In this document: positions 47,030 through 57,779 of the stretch, piece after piece
Layout of the letters: every line of letters begins with the position of its first letter
Numbering within the stretch: position 1 is the first letter of the stretch
NCBI GenBank assembly: GCA_005406025.1
Contig: BGZK01001207.1
Coordinates: 62,001 to 126,000, forward strand
Origin: Eumeta japonica
Taxonomy: Eukaryota; Arthropoda; Insecta; Lepidoptera; Psychidae
Reading direction: 5' to 3'
DNA length: 64,000 bases
Translations under genes and position numbers: made by a program
The notes under the pieces: generated by a model
Told to the model about the DNA's origin: nothing
What the model saw: the letters and a program-made list of their open reading frames with translations, nothing else
Databases searched by the model: none

Positions 47030-47345
47030 TACGAAAGGTCGGTTCGATCGTTCGAGAAAGCGAAACGATCGTTCCGGAGTCCGCCAGGAGTCGCGGGCAG
47101 GCCGCTCGGGAAATAGCGGCCGTGTTTTAGCGATAAAAAGAGTTGACTTATTACGGGGCACTTAACCCCTGGACGACGCCCGCGCCAATTACGCGGCGCG
47201 GGCGTCGTGTACCGGCGCGGGGACAGCGGCTCATTAGAGCGCGCGCCGCGCCCGCGCCGCACCCGCGCGGCGCTGCCGTCGCGCGGGATTTAATGGGACG
47301 TCCGACATTTTATTGGTTATAATTAGTCTCGCAATTAACTCGTTT
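47030..47345. promoter_or_regulatory. GC-rich islet with a perfect hairpin around AATTA
   Basis: ACGACGCCCGCGCC (47173-47186) and GGCGCGGGCGTCGT (47195-47208) are exact inverted repeats with AATTACGC as the 8-bp loop. CG-rich DNA continues to about 47290 (GCGCGCGCCGCGCCCGCGCC). Homeodomain-like words then follow: TTTTATTGG, TAATTAG and GCAATTA at 47331-47337. The islet ends in AT-rich DNA. Enhancer function is inferred from composition. Confidence 0.4.
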
Positions 47346-48354
47346 ATAAAAAGCTATAACAGTTCGACGATGCGCTAAATAATATGGGCGGTAAAGACAA
47401 TTTTTTTCGAAAATACGCCATTACAGAGTAGAATATTTATTGCCTTCGGTGAAAATTGATTTACTTTAAATGGTAAAGTTTAAATAGTCAAATTTAAATA
47501 GTAATTACTGCAGACTTTCCTGTGAATATGAACTTTCGAAGTTATTTACTTACTTGTCTGTCGTTTTGTGTTTTCGTTGTTAAAAGGGATTTAAAAATAA
47601 TATGGATCTGAGAGGATTGTTGACTATATGACACTTTCATACGTTTAACCTTTGTGAAGCGTTTTATTAGTTTCCAAGTAGCATATTAGAGCTACGATAA
47701 GTGTTAGTAGACTTTTATATAAGTTCTATTTAGATCTTTAAGTGTTAACGTGTGTCTTTATAACAGTGTTATAACATCTGTACATCTTCGATTTTTGTTA
47801 TATCAAAGTTGATATATAATCTTAAGATACATAATGCACTGCGCTTTTTAAAAATATATACAGAAATATGAGTTAAAGGGAGTCTGTGAATAAATTTAGA
47901 GATATTTAAAAACCTTTTTAACTCTAAAAATGATTTTAGGTTGTTCTAGTCAGTTACTAAAAATTGTAATACTATCCTTGGAGTTAAATTAAATTTTCAA
48001 CTAAATTTCACACTCTCATAAATCACTAATGCCGCTCTAAGCTGTAAAACTACCTACAACCGACGCTTAATTGTTTGGATTTACATCATACTTAAAGAGT
48101 TACATTGTATGTAATAGAGTTTTTAATAAAACCGAGACCTAATTTTATTGACTTTTTGCGTGTTTCTTTAAAGACAAATCAGTTATTTTCGTTATGCTTT
48201 CGGATTTGAAACCACTTCATCCACATCTATAATCATCCTTTATAGAATTCAGTATAGAAAATGATTTCCTAATTACTCAAAATGACAACCCGTATCAAGA
48301 CATTGTGATATCTCAACTCCGCGTTAGTCGTATTTCGTTTGCTCCGATATGGAT

Positions 48355-48660
48355 GACAGAACCATTTTCCCTCGCGAGCGCTCCTCCCTTCGAGCAGCCG
48401 CCGGCCCCGCGCGGCGCGAGCGCATTAAGGCGGAAGCCGTTACGGCCGCGCCGGCGCACTAAACGACGCGGCGTTTCGTCGCGGTCCGCGCTAATCGCCG
48501 CCGGCCCGTTAGCCGACATATTCAATTTTTTCGAATTCGACATTAAGACGTACGACCGAATGGCCGTGTAATGACGCGTGGCCTTGTGAAGCGCCGAGCG
48601 GCACGCCGCCGCGCGCCGGCGGCCTCGGCGCGGGCCCGGTTCGATATCCGGTGGGATATC
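48355..48660. promoter_or_regulatory. GC-rich islet (candidate regulatory)
   Basis: CG-rich block at 48365-48650 (GCCGCCGGCCCCGCGCGGCG; CGCCGCCGCGCGCCGGCGGC) flanked by AT-rich DNA. It opens frames on both strands (48305-48571 plus, 48313-48543 minus) that carry no domain. A GGTGGGATATC word lies at its right edge. No GCAATTA site. Confidence 0.33.
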
Positions 48661-48765
48661 AAAATTTTTGAATTATTGACTAATTTGGTCACAATTGTGT
48701 TTTCTTACGTGCCCTCTGTTTTTCATTACTCTTATGTTTGAGGCGCTGGAAATTTTTTATATCAC

Positions 48766-48816
48766 ACGTATCTATCACTAATAATATATTACTATTATTA
48801 TTAGTGATAGATACGT
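48766..48816. repeat. Perfect 20-bp hairpin
   Basis: ACGTATCTATCACTAATAAT (48766-48785) is exactly reverse-complementary to 48797-48816, around an 11-bp AT-rich loop. It lies about 100 bp right of the GC islet at 48355-48660. Confidence 0.9.
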
Positions 48817-48819
48817 AAG

Positions 48820-49875
48820 TCGATACATAAATACATCGAAAATAACAGTAATTATTATTAATTTAATTTATCACAACAAAAATATGAAAGTAGTTTTTGT
48901 GCTTCAGAACTTATTTTGTGCTTGTTCTTGGGATTTATACACTAATGTTGTTTTAGATTCTAACTATGTATTTTTTGCGTTTCTCACATGTACAACGTAA
49001 GTATACATTACGTATCCAAGTTTAATGGAATTTAATTATTGAGTCTTAGTAATTTGTGGCCTGTAAATTAGGAGATACATGTTTAATTCTCTTTGGTACC
49101 ATTAATTAATTTTTTTACTTTCATATTCTTTCCAAAATTTTGTACACTTAGTTCACCCTACTTTACTCTATTACAGTATCAGTCTTAATTTTAACTTATT
49201 TTCAAATTATTAAAATTTTAGGAGGTTAAATATATTTAGACTAGTCACGAGCAGCATTTTCACAAATGCGAAGGGGCGGTAGTGGTTGACAATTCATCCA
49301 GGACCTCATGATTAAGGCAAATCGTTCTATAAATTTATTTTATAGACCCATTCATTGAAATATTTTAAATTTCCGTTATTAATGTCGTCAATAGGTAATC
49401 GGAATTTGTATGTTAGTGTTATGAAATTAAAGCACTGTGATAAAAATAAAACATCAATGGAGTAAGCATAAATACGAGCATATTTTCTAGTCGTAAATGT
49501 AACTCATAAGCACTAGACAGCTTTGTTGGGCGCTCCCTGTCACAGCTGTACCATATCCGATTAGAATACAGATACAGCAGAAAATGAAAAAAGTGTCAAT
49601 CGGTGACTCGCTGCCTAGTATTTACGGTTTGAGCACTAACGGTAAATCATTCATGACACTACCATATTATAAGGGTGTTTTTGTACTATTTAAAGGTAAA
49701 ATAGAAGAATTTTGCTATTTTTTCTCGTAAGAGAGATTCTACATAGGTTTATAATAAATATGTAGAATATCAGTCGATAAACGAAATTACAACTTTTATT
49801 ACGATACAACCTGCATGACAAGTGCTAGTTATAAGGTCGCGGAACAAGTGTTCCGTATTATAATTGTAAGTTACT
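48820..49875. other. AT-rich noncoding stretch
   Basis: No recognised gene or repeat. Confidence 0.4.
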
Positions 49876-49880
49876 ATATA

Positions 49881-49930
49881 CAAAAACCGGCCAAGAGCAT
49901 GTCGGACGATGTTCAATGAAGGGTTCCGAA
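49881..49930 (-). repeat. Fragment of the ACGGAACCCT dispersed repeat, minus strand
   Basis: CGGCCAAGAGCATGTCGGAC and GTTCAATGAAGGGTTCCG are the reverse complement of the words at 5879-5920 (CGGAACCCTACACTGAAC, CCGACATGCTCTTAGCC). Confidence 0.7.
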
Positions 49931-49934
49931 GCCG

Positions 49935-51215
49935 AAGAAATACAGAGAATGTATTTACAGATGTAAAAACTACGTTGTTAAAATTTTTTCCATATTTCCC
50001 GCACATAAGAGATGTAAGCATTTTAGTAGTCTACAACTAGATAAAGATGTGTGTGTATGTGTTTATTGCACATTGTTAACCATATTAAAAAATTTAAAGG
50101 ATATTGGGAAGTTATGGTTATACACCGGTACTGGTTATGCGCTTCGACTCGAACACTTAAAACAGAAACAAACTTCGAACAATTAAATCGATACCTTCCA
50201 AAACTCGAAAGAAGCTTTGGTCTCTTTCCTTCAATGCCAAAAACCTCTATTACTCGACGCCTCAACCATTTTTAATAAAGAATTATAAGACAAAATAAAC
50301 AGTGGGTCCGAACAAGCCATTTTTGTACATATTTTCTCTCTATATACAGTAAAAATAAATTATACGTCTGCATCTCGAACGTGGCTATGTTTTATTTTAC
50401 AGCCTTTACAACTCGCCTATTTGGAACTTATTACCTCCACAGCTCGAAAAATAAGTTACCGACTTTAAAAATTTACCGACAATGTACACCATTGCTTCTT
50501 ATAGAAAACAACTTAGGAGTATGCTGTAAATAGTATTACCAATTCTATGAAATGATAAAGAAATTTATGACTGACGTTAACAACTGCTTGCTTGCTGGGT
50601 GTCAAGTGTTTCATTATGACTACTTATTGTTTTGATATCATTTGAACTTTACCAAAACAAATCATTTATTGTCGTTTGAAAAATTTGTCAGACGTAGTTT
50701 GGTTCTACCGCTAATCTAGACTAAAGGTTCAGATCACATAGACGACTCAAATAATACAACATACACTCCATGGCTTTCCATCGAAAAGGGTAACACGTCA
50801 GTGCATACTTTGCGGAATTTTATAAAGTGAACCAGCAACTCGAGAGAACAAGAATTTTCTGCTCTTTGTACTTTAGACAATGTTATAGATAGAGAACAAC
50901 CGAATCATCTAAAGCACAAAAAAATATTGACTTTTCTTAACGTCTATCTACACATATTTTTAATTTTAAGAATGTTTTGAAATAATGTTGATTTACAATA
51001 AGTATGTATTTAGAAATATGTTTGTTACGTCTTTATGTTGAATTGTTATTTATATCACGGCTCTAACTCAGAATTAGTTAGAATGAATCTTAACCTCTAA
51101 AATCGAACAAAAATACGCCTAAGCCAAAATCGTCCATAAGTCGAAAACTCTTTAACTCCAATTTTTTGGCACCTCCCTCGATGTTCGATTCAAAGAGGTT
51201 CGACTGTATAATACG
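49935..51215. other. AT-rich noncoding stretch
   Basis: Short frames on both strands at 50023-50275 overlap each other and have no domain. No repeat recognised. Confidence 0.4.
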
Positions 51216-51219
51216 TAAT

Positions 51220-51425
51220 ACGGGCTAATGCGCCGGTAATACGTTATGTAAGCCTCGAGTATGAGAGCGACGCGTGCCTAGTTAATACTCGTACATTACC
51301 CGCTGTGGCGATGCAATAGCAATCGCTTAAACAAAACAATACGCGTCGTCGCGCGATACAACAAGCGGCGCGCCCCCGGCGCCGTTAGCGATCGCAGCGC
51401 TATCGGCTGTTAACTACGGTAGCTC
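51220..51425. promoter_or_regulatory. GC-richer islet (candidate regulatory)
   Basis: CG-containing sequence (GAGAGCGACGCGTGCCTAG; CGTCGTCGCGCGATACAACAA; GGCGCGCCCCCGGCGCCG) interleaved with TTAATACTCG and TAACTACGG. Less extreme than the other islets and without GCAATTA. Confidence 0.27.
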
Positions 51426-51915
51426 CATTGTTCATAGACTCACGAGGGCTGGTACTTATGCAGGCGATGTAAAATCTGAAATAGAGCCACATACTTCAAA
51501 GAGCTTTCAGGCAAACAAAATCTGGACAATATCGAGATATATAAGTTTTTATTCGGGTGTCTTTCGAGTTCACTTCCCTCCTTTGTTCTCCGTGCTTTTT
51601 GGTATCTCTGTGTTTAAAGAGCGTTTAAGGTTGAAAAGATAATGGGAAGTTTCGTTGCACGAGATTTTTTTAAGCTTACATTGTTTGTGTTTTTTATTTA
51701 TGAAAGTTTAAAGAATTATTTTTTAGTTATGAAAGCTTAAAGAACATCCCTGGGAATTCTGCTAAGCTTGTATAGCGGTATGTTTCTATCAATAGCTGTT
51801 AAGTTTTGATATGCTGTTTTCACAATAACTTTATTCACTTTATATTGAGTAGTCTGTAATGTTCATTAGTGTTAATAATAGTGTTTTGTGTTTACGTTAA
51901 GTGGTCTTTCATTGT

Positions 51916-51961
51916 GGACGTATGTTCAACAAGTTTTGTGATAGTTTTTGAACATACGTCC
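51916..51961. repeat. Perfect 14-bp hairpin
   Basis: GGACGTATGTTCAA (51916-51929) and TTGAACATACGTCC (51948-51961) are exact inverted repeats around an 18-bp loop. Similar but looser inverted words occur at about 52070-52155 (AACGCTCATG against CATGAGTGTT), so this may be part of a decayed fold-back repeat. Confidence 0.8.
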
Positions 51962-51964
51962 GAG

Positions 51965-53315
51965 CGTACATGTACATTATCTGATATTTGTTCAGTTCCT
52001 TTCATTTAATAGTTTTTGATTACGCGCCCACGTTCATAACAATCTTATCTGTCTAAGTTCGATTGTTAAACGCTCATGTTCCCAATAGTGTTAAATTAAT
52101 AAATAAATGCCAATGTTATATACTCACTATTGGTTCCTACCGTCATGAGTGTTTATATTATCTTTTTAAACTAGTTTTAATTCAGTGTTTAACGGCTTCT
52201 AACGTTTTTTTTCTTATTATAAATGGTCAAGAATACAAAAATATTTGTTCTATTCAGCCTTTTACAGTCTGGACACACCTTAACTATTAAACTAAATACA
52301 TAATAATAGAGTATGTAACTTTAGCATGAGGACGCATCTCAATATAACCACGGTGATGAGTCCGAGATACTGACTTCCGTAAGTCTGTTCGTCACACTTC
52401 GTCTAGCACTTGCGTTATACGCCATTTTACTTTATACGATGACACGATGCATTCAAAAAAAATTTTCACATGAAATTGGTAATTCGGTTCCGGATCTTAA
52501 AAAGTTTTCATTTTATTTGTGATTTCAGTAAAATAACTTCATTTTAGTAAATATTATTTATTCTGTTTCATCTTTAATAGGACACGTGTCCATTAATGTG
52601 TAGAACCACGACAAACTGTAGCGGTCAAACTGTAACTGTAGCGTGTCGAGGACGTCGCATCCTATCGTCGTTTTGCAGCGTCGTTGGACAATTTTCACGT
52701 GCATTTCAAAAGTTTTTACATATTAGTCAAAAGTAAGCTATTGTACAGCATTGTAAACTAGGCACTTGCCGCGATCAACGCACTGTTGTAAGTTACGTAT
52801 AAGGGAATTTATGTAAACGGCATTCATATAAATAGACACATACAAAATAAACAGCCATGTCGTTGAGCTGGTACAACAGAGATGGTAAAATTCGAATTTA
52901 AAACGATTTTTACATCCTCAGCTAAACGTCGTTTTGGGGTTTTTAATAAAATAGTTAAGGGCGATAAGTGTTATCTTTTTCTTGATTTCTATCGTCACTG
53001 CAATATCAGAATTGAAATTAGCACTAGAAAAGCAATTAAGATTATTGTCGCACTGGGGAAACAGGCTCGAAATTGGGATTGAAATAGGGCTCGCAACTGA
53101 AATTGGGGCTGTGGAATCGACTTACGTGATTTGAAGTCACTAATTCATAGTCAATAATCGATTTCATTCGATTCGTGCTATATATATTCTTGCGGTCAAA
53201 ATAGTGATCAATGTGTTGAGGTCCTAAAGTGGTGAGTAATAATAGCAAAATGCTGTCACAAAACTCTAATTTCGAATTATACGTTAGCTGACAACCCCGA
53301 TAAAGGAGAGTTCAC
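51965..53315. other. AT-rich noncoding stretch
   Basis: No gene recognised. A hammerhead-like word near 52352 was examined and rejected. GC content rises only near 52620-52700. Confidence 0.4.
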
Positions 53316-53319
53316 ACGA

Positions 53320-53460
53320 GCGTCCGGGTCAGGCCACACTGGGCCGGCGCGGGCGCGCATCGCGGGCGCGATATCGTTGATTATGTTGTCTTGGACGTCG
53401 CCGCTCGCGCGTCGCGGGTGGTCGTCGTCTGATGCTTTGTTTCCTCGCAATATGTGCGTT
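53320..53460. promoter_or_regulatory. GC-rich islet (candidate regulatory)
   Basis: ACTGGGCCGGCGCGGGCGCGC and CGCGGGCGCGATATCGTTGATT, then CGCCGCTCGCGCGTCGCGGG, interrupt AT-rich DNA. No open frame of note. A candidate member of the islet set. Confidence 0.3.
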
Positions 53461-53464
53461 TCTT

Positions 53465-54640
53465 AATTATATCGTCTATTTCTTTTTTATTTTGCATGTC
53501 TTTGTAAGATTTTTTATAAGTTAAGTGAGTGTACCACCACGTAAGTACGTATTGACCAGATGTTATACAATTTCAGTCGAAAATTGTTTATTTTACGTGG
53601 ATACGTCTATGTTTTCGTTTATAATAAAGGTCATTTCGTTTGTAATAAGGCTATATGTGGATGCATAAATACACAGTTAGTAAGTATGAGTCTATGTTTT
53701 TTTTTTCTATCATTGTTTTGATATTTTCAAGCAATGAAGAAAATTCTAACGGAGTGGAAGCTAACATCGAAATGACAATTATCATATACGGAAATTTCAA
53801 TTCCGACATTTATAAAAAGAAATTGTATTTTCGTGAAACTTAAAAGAGATCTTCTTTCAGTTCAGAATATCGTCAGACTCATTCTACAACTCTATACAGT
53901 ACGTATGTTGATTTTACCTTCAAACGGATTTCAAGTGTCTACGTATTTCGTTATATCTCATACTTTACACAGCATCGAACTACCTCAACGAACTCAACTT
54001 GTTCACAACTCAACATCTTCCAATTGCTCGAATATCGTTTTATATATAAACGTATCCAGGTAACACTCATGGCTATATCAAACATACCGCCAACCAGGAT
54101 TCTTTTATTTGTTCCATAAATACATGTTTATGAAATAAATATCTTTAATTTTCACCTCTCATATAATTACCAAGTAGTTAGACAGAGTATGTTTGCATGC
54201 AAAGCAATGACCGCCGCAGATTATTAAAAAACAGTCAAACTGAGATTGTGGCGGCAATTGTGTTAAGCGATGCGTGCGCGCCCGCCCGATGGCGGTAAAC
54301 GGAGGGCGGGCGGTAGGACTCGTCATTTGTAACGCGACATTAGTATGACATACTTTTAATGGATATAAGATATATGTTTCAGCAGCGGTTGTCCTTTACT
54401 GGGCGGGATATTTACTCATGCTCAAAAATGTTCAGAATTCATTTACATCTGTTTTGTAATTTTTGAATAACAAAAAATTTAGATGATGTCTGTGTTAAAG
54501 TGATTTTTGAAGAGACAAAAGTAGTTTATAGGGCCGGAATTAACAATCGGACAAAAACCATTTAAGCTCTATTTCGCAATTTATAACCTTCGAAGTGTGA
54601 GGTTGCACAAACACAGTCATCAGTCACGATAATAAAACAA
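53465..54640. other. Mostly AT-rich noncoding stretch
   Basis: A small GC-rich patch lies at about 54265-54320 (GCGCGCCCGCCCGATGGCGG). The rest shows no gene or repeat. Confidence 0.38.
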
Positions 54641-54644
54641 TATG

Positions 54645-54965
54645 GCAGCCATATTGCAAGTCGATCTTAATACGACCGATCGTATCAATCGGCGCGCGTT
54701 GACAGCTCCAGTCGTGGGAGCTCGGCCGCGCTCGGGGACGTCCGCGGCCCCGCCCCCCGGCCCGCGCGGCCGCGCCATTGTTCGCGCGCGATTGTAATCG
54801 ATTTCGCGGTCAATTTGTTCCGGGCAGCGACAAGTCACCGCGCCGCGATGCTGTACGATAGCGCGGCCCGGGCAATTACGGCGTTGCCACTTAATTGCCC
54901 GGGCCGGTCGGCGCGCGGCGCGCGGCTGTCGCAGGTTATAAACTCTTGGGTCATCATTAGCGGCG
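54645..54965. promoter_or_regulatory. GC-rich islet with a 15-bp perfect inverted GCAATTA hairpin
   Basis: CGGCCCGGGCAATTA (54864-54878) and its exact reverse complement TAATTGCCCGGGCCG (54892-54906) are separated by 13 bp. The islet around them is strongly CG-rich (GGCCCCGCCCCCCGGCCCGC; CGGTCGGCGCGCGGCGCGCGG). The GCAATTA word inside a CCCGGG palindrome, present in mirrored copies, is the clearest example of a pattern also seen at 30605, 32580 and 47030. A frame on the minus strand (54620-54838) is compositional. Regulatory function is inferred. Confidence 0.45.
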
Positions 54966-55067
54966 TTTTTGACATCGGTCTGATGTTCCTTTAAGGGTCG
55001 TTGAATTTTTCCATTTTAGATTTCAGCGTTACGATGTCTGACAATTATTGGGTCATCGCGAAGGAAA

Positions 55068-55142
55068 ACGATTGCGGCCGAGCGGTCGACGTGGCACTTT
55101 TATAGGATCAGAAGACGACGAGCTCGAATCCTGGCCAGCGAG
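55068..55142 (+). repeat. tRNA-derived SINE head (Ser/Leu-like A box)
   Basis: GATTGCGGCCGAGCGGTCGACG matches the A-box region of class II tRNAs. GAGCTCGAATCCTGGCC, about 45 bp further on, is a near-consensus B box. The anticodon region does not form a convincing stem, and non-tRNA sequence follows, so this looks like a SINE head rather than a tRNA gene. The body continues to about 55290, but I cannot fix its end. Confidence 0.6.
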
Positions 55143-55652
55143 TAGGTCAATAGAGAAGTTTTTAGCTTTAGTCAACCAGCCGTTCCTTGCCTCGTAGACC
55201 CCTCGAGGCGTGGGCCCCGATCGTCTTCACCGCTTTGGTGACTGGTCGTCTACAACTCTTGACCGTGCGCCGGGCTAGCACGTTTGTAAATTTCAAGCCT
55301 CTCAATTTAACACTTACACGACGCAAATGAGTCGTGTAGGAGTTTACCTAACCTAACCTTAAAACAAATTGATTGAAATTTTATATAATACCAATATAAC
55401 TTGCAACTGGTAATACGTAGAATACTTGTCTGACTCGGCTAGTGATGTAGCACGTGAAGGATATCTCAGTCACATTGTTACTATACAAATTCTTCACAGG
55501 TTCGTAACAATTTTTATTCGCCTAATTTTCACCTAACCGATACACCTAATACCAATTAAGTGAATTGTTACCTATAAAATTATATCTGATAAGAGGCGAC
55601 AAAAATGTGACATGCGCCAGCGGGCGGCGCGAGATATATCGAAAGATAAGTG

Positions 55653-55765
55653 CTGTGGTAAAGGCACACACAGATTTGAACAGTGAAATACCACACCCTC
55701 ACAGAATACGGACGTAAAGTAGCAGCTTCCGCTGTTGTGTTTCATCCAGTGAGTTAGAGTGGCAA
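55653..55765 (-). repeat. Dispersed repeat family X, copy 3
   Basis: On the minus strand this reads CTCACTGGATGAAACACAAC, GGAAGCTGCTACTTTACGTC and GTATTCTGTGAGGGTGTGG. It is the best-preserved of the three copies (the others are at 10850-11005 and 13320-13490). Confidence 0.75.
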
Positions 55766-55769
55766 TGCA

Positions 55770-56464
55770 CTGGTGACTTTTCTAAGGTTGCGAGTGTCCA
55801 TGGGCGACGGTGACCATGTTCTCTGTAATTGTTCGTACGCTCGTTCGCCCCTCGACTATGCTACGAGAAAACCTTATTGTGTTTTACTATTAACACTATA
55901 TTGTGTTATCGTAGCACTGTAAAATATAATTTCTATTCAGTATGCAGAGTCGAGCTAAGTCTTTGCAACGAAAACTAAGCGGAGATAACCAGTGGCCAAC
56001 TGCCTTCTAGATACAAACGACGGCAGAAATTGTAAAGGTCAAGTAGAGGAATAAACATTTCTTATCAACGGAAGAACAATTGTACACTTGCTAGTATAAA
56101 ATAAATAAAAATATTATTAAATAACAGATGAAGTACTTTTAACGTGTATAAAGAAAATCTGATTGTAACCTGTATAAATTAATATATTTTTACAATAACA
56201 TCATAGTCTGAATATTTCGATGTTTTATATTAAATTCTGTCCGAAGTCTTCATTGCAGTGCGACGAAATTCGAATCAAGTACAATTGTGTATTTGACAAT
56301 TTTTTTAAAAGTATTTATTGTATTCTTAGGACACCAAAGATACGTTTGATAATTGTCTATTTCGTTTTTAAAGTTAATTTATAACAAAAACAGTCATTTT
56401 AAATAATACGATTCAAAATTCCCGCCAAAACAGCGTTCACGTCAAGAAACGTGACAAATTAGGC
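55770..56464. other. AT-rich noncoding stretch
   Basis: No gene or repeat recognised. ACCGCTT-type promoter signals were not seen. Confidence 0.4.
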
Positions 56465-56546
56465 CGTGACGTCACGATTCAATAAACAGTGAGTGAAATG
56501 AATGATCCGTGAGTGTGAAAACTGTTTTTCTTGAAATCTCAAAGAA

Positions 56547-56731
56547 ATGGCTTCGTTATCATACAAAGTTTGCACAGTTCCTTGCTGTACAAGTACAACA
56601 ATAAGAAATCCCAATAAATTATTCATGTGTTAATCGGGGCCACTTCGTAAAAGTGGCTGCAATTAGCACGACGCGATCCGTCCACTGTATCACCTAAATC
56701 TTCAATTTATTTTTGCGAGGACCATTTTGAT
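56547..56731 (+). pseudogene. THAP domain, first exon relic with splice donor
   Basis: Starting at an ATG, the sequence reads MASLSYKVCTVPCCTST and PNKLFMC, then hits a stop. After a frame shift it continues as KWLQLARRDPSTVSP-KSSIYFCEDHFDV (56651-56731). The Cys pair, the Trp of KWL and the CEDHF (the C-x2-H of the C2CH zinc site) are the expected landmarks of a THAP domain. GAT|GTGAGT at 56729-56737 is a good 5' splice donor. The stop and the shift make this copy non-functional. Confidence 0.82.
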
Positions 56732-56861
56732 GTGAGTATTATTCATTTATTTAGTCGTCAAATACTAGTATTATAGTGATAAATACCAAATAACTTTAAA
56801 ATAAAATTACTTGTGAGGTTAGTATTTTCCGTATAAATAATACTTGTTTGTTTTATTACTG

Positions 56862-57017
56862 CTGCCAAATGACATGGAAAATTACATGGAGTACCATATT
56901 AAGGGCTCTGTCTCAGCAATAAGAATGAAACCATCTTGTGTACCCACAAAATTTGAATGTCAGCCTGTCAATTATAAATTATTACCTACCGCATTAAAAC
57001 CCGAAATACATTTTTGA
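56862..57017 (+). pseudogene. THAP domain, second exon relic
   Basis: A single open frame reads LPNDMENYMEYHIKGSV, SAIRMKPSCVPTKFECQP and NYKLLPTALKPEIHF, then a stop at 57015-57017. The xCVPTKF segment corresponds to the conserved AVPTIF box that closes a THAP domain. The expected AG acceptor at 56860-56861 reads TG. The reading frame is otherwise clean over about 52 codons, better preserved than exon 1. Confidence 0.75.
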
Positions 57018-57374
57018 CATACATAACCTACAAAGTAAATAATGACAAAAAATATCAAAATGTTAGGGCTAAGGACATCGATTGAATTAGAACATTATGA
57101 ATATATATATTGGATAGATTCCGTTTTTTGTATTTAAACTGAAGTTTTCATGTTTCTAAATTCTGCAGAACAGAAGTCCGGGTTTGATGCAAAGAGCAAT
57201 CATAAACGAATCAACTTTTGGCAGATTAGCACTATCAGCTTTTATAAAGTCTTTCTCCACTTTCACTTTGACTGAATAACTAATAAAATCAACACAAAAT
57301 TATTATTAAAATAACACCACCGTACAAAAGTAACAGTGCAATTTGTTTGTTTATTGAATCGTGACGTCACGCGT

Positions 57375-57775
57375 TCTGATTGGCTAGTGAGCCGTTTAAG
57401 TTTTGTTATTCCACTGATGTAAAATTTCTTATTTATTTTTAAGAAATAAAAATATTTATAGTGTTTAATTTGTAAATTCACATAGATATTCTGAATCAGC
57501 ATCTTGAAATCTACATAATTCAATTATTTTCTTATTTAATTGTTAACCATGTCAAATACCGAATTGCCGTACCACTGTTTTGAATTTTGAGGGTAATAAG
57601 CAGGTTCTCATTTCGAATTTTTATAAAAACAATTATAAGAAAAACGCTATAATTTTGAGCTTCACGAAGGTGTCAATACAGTCCCGCGATACCCAACAGA
57701 TAGTCGATTCACCCACACAGCGATCGATCAGAAGGCGTAGGTACAGCTCTCGTTACATAACCCTTTTTCGTCCCA
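57375..57775. other. AT-rich noncoding stretch
   Basis: Contains CTGATTGGCTAG (a CCAAT box) just outside the right inverted end of the THAP element. Otherwise nothing recognised. Confidence 0.38.
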
Positions 57776-57779
57776 AAAA

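Larger units (their letters stand above)
56465..57371. mobile_element. Element with perfect 24-bp inverted ends carrying a THAP-domain relic
   Basis: 56465-56488 begins CGTGACGTCACGATTCAATA and continues AACA. It is perfectly reverse-complementary to 57348-57371. Each end carries a TGACGTCA (CRE-type) palindrome. The 907-bp interval contains two exon-like segments of a THAP zinc-finger domain (56547-56731 and 56862-57017) on the plus strand. THAP domains occur in P-element and Kolobok transposases and in host proteins derived from them. I infer a non-autonomous or truncated THAP-type DNA transposon. No target duplication was identified, and the true ends may extend beyond the 24 bp. Alternatively it is a THAP gene copy flanked by two inverted promoter-like sequences. 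Confidence 0.65.

Noticed and set aside
52352..52390. GGTGATGAGTCCGAG, hammerhead-ribozyme-like core
   Set aside because: It has the CUGAUGA-like word in damaged form (GTGATGA) and lacks the GAAA and the matching stem II that a hammerhead needs.
55068..55142. Functional class II tRNA gene
   Set aside because: A and B boxes are good, but anticodon and acceptor stems do not pair convincingly and a SINE-like body follows.
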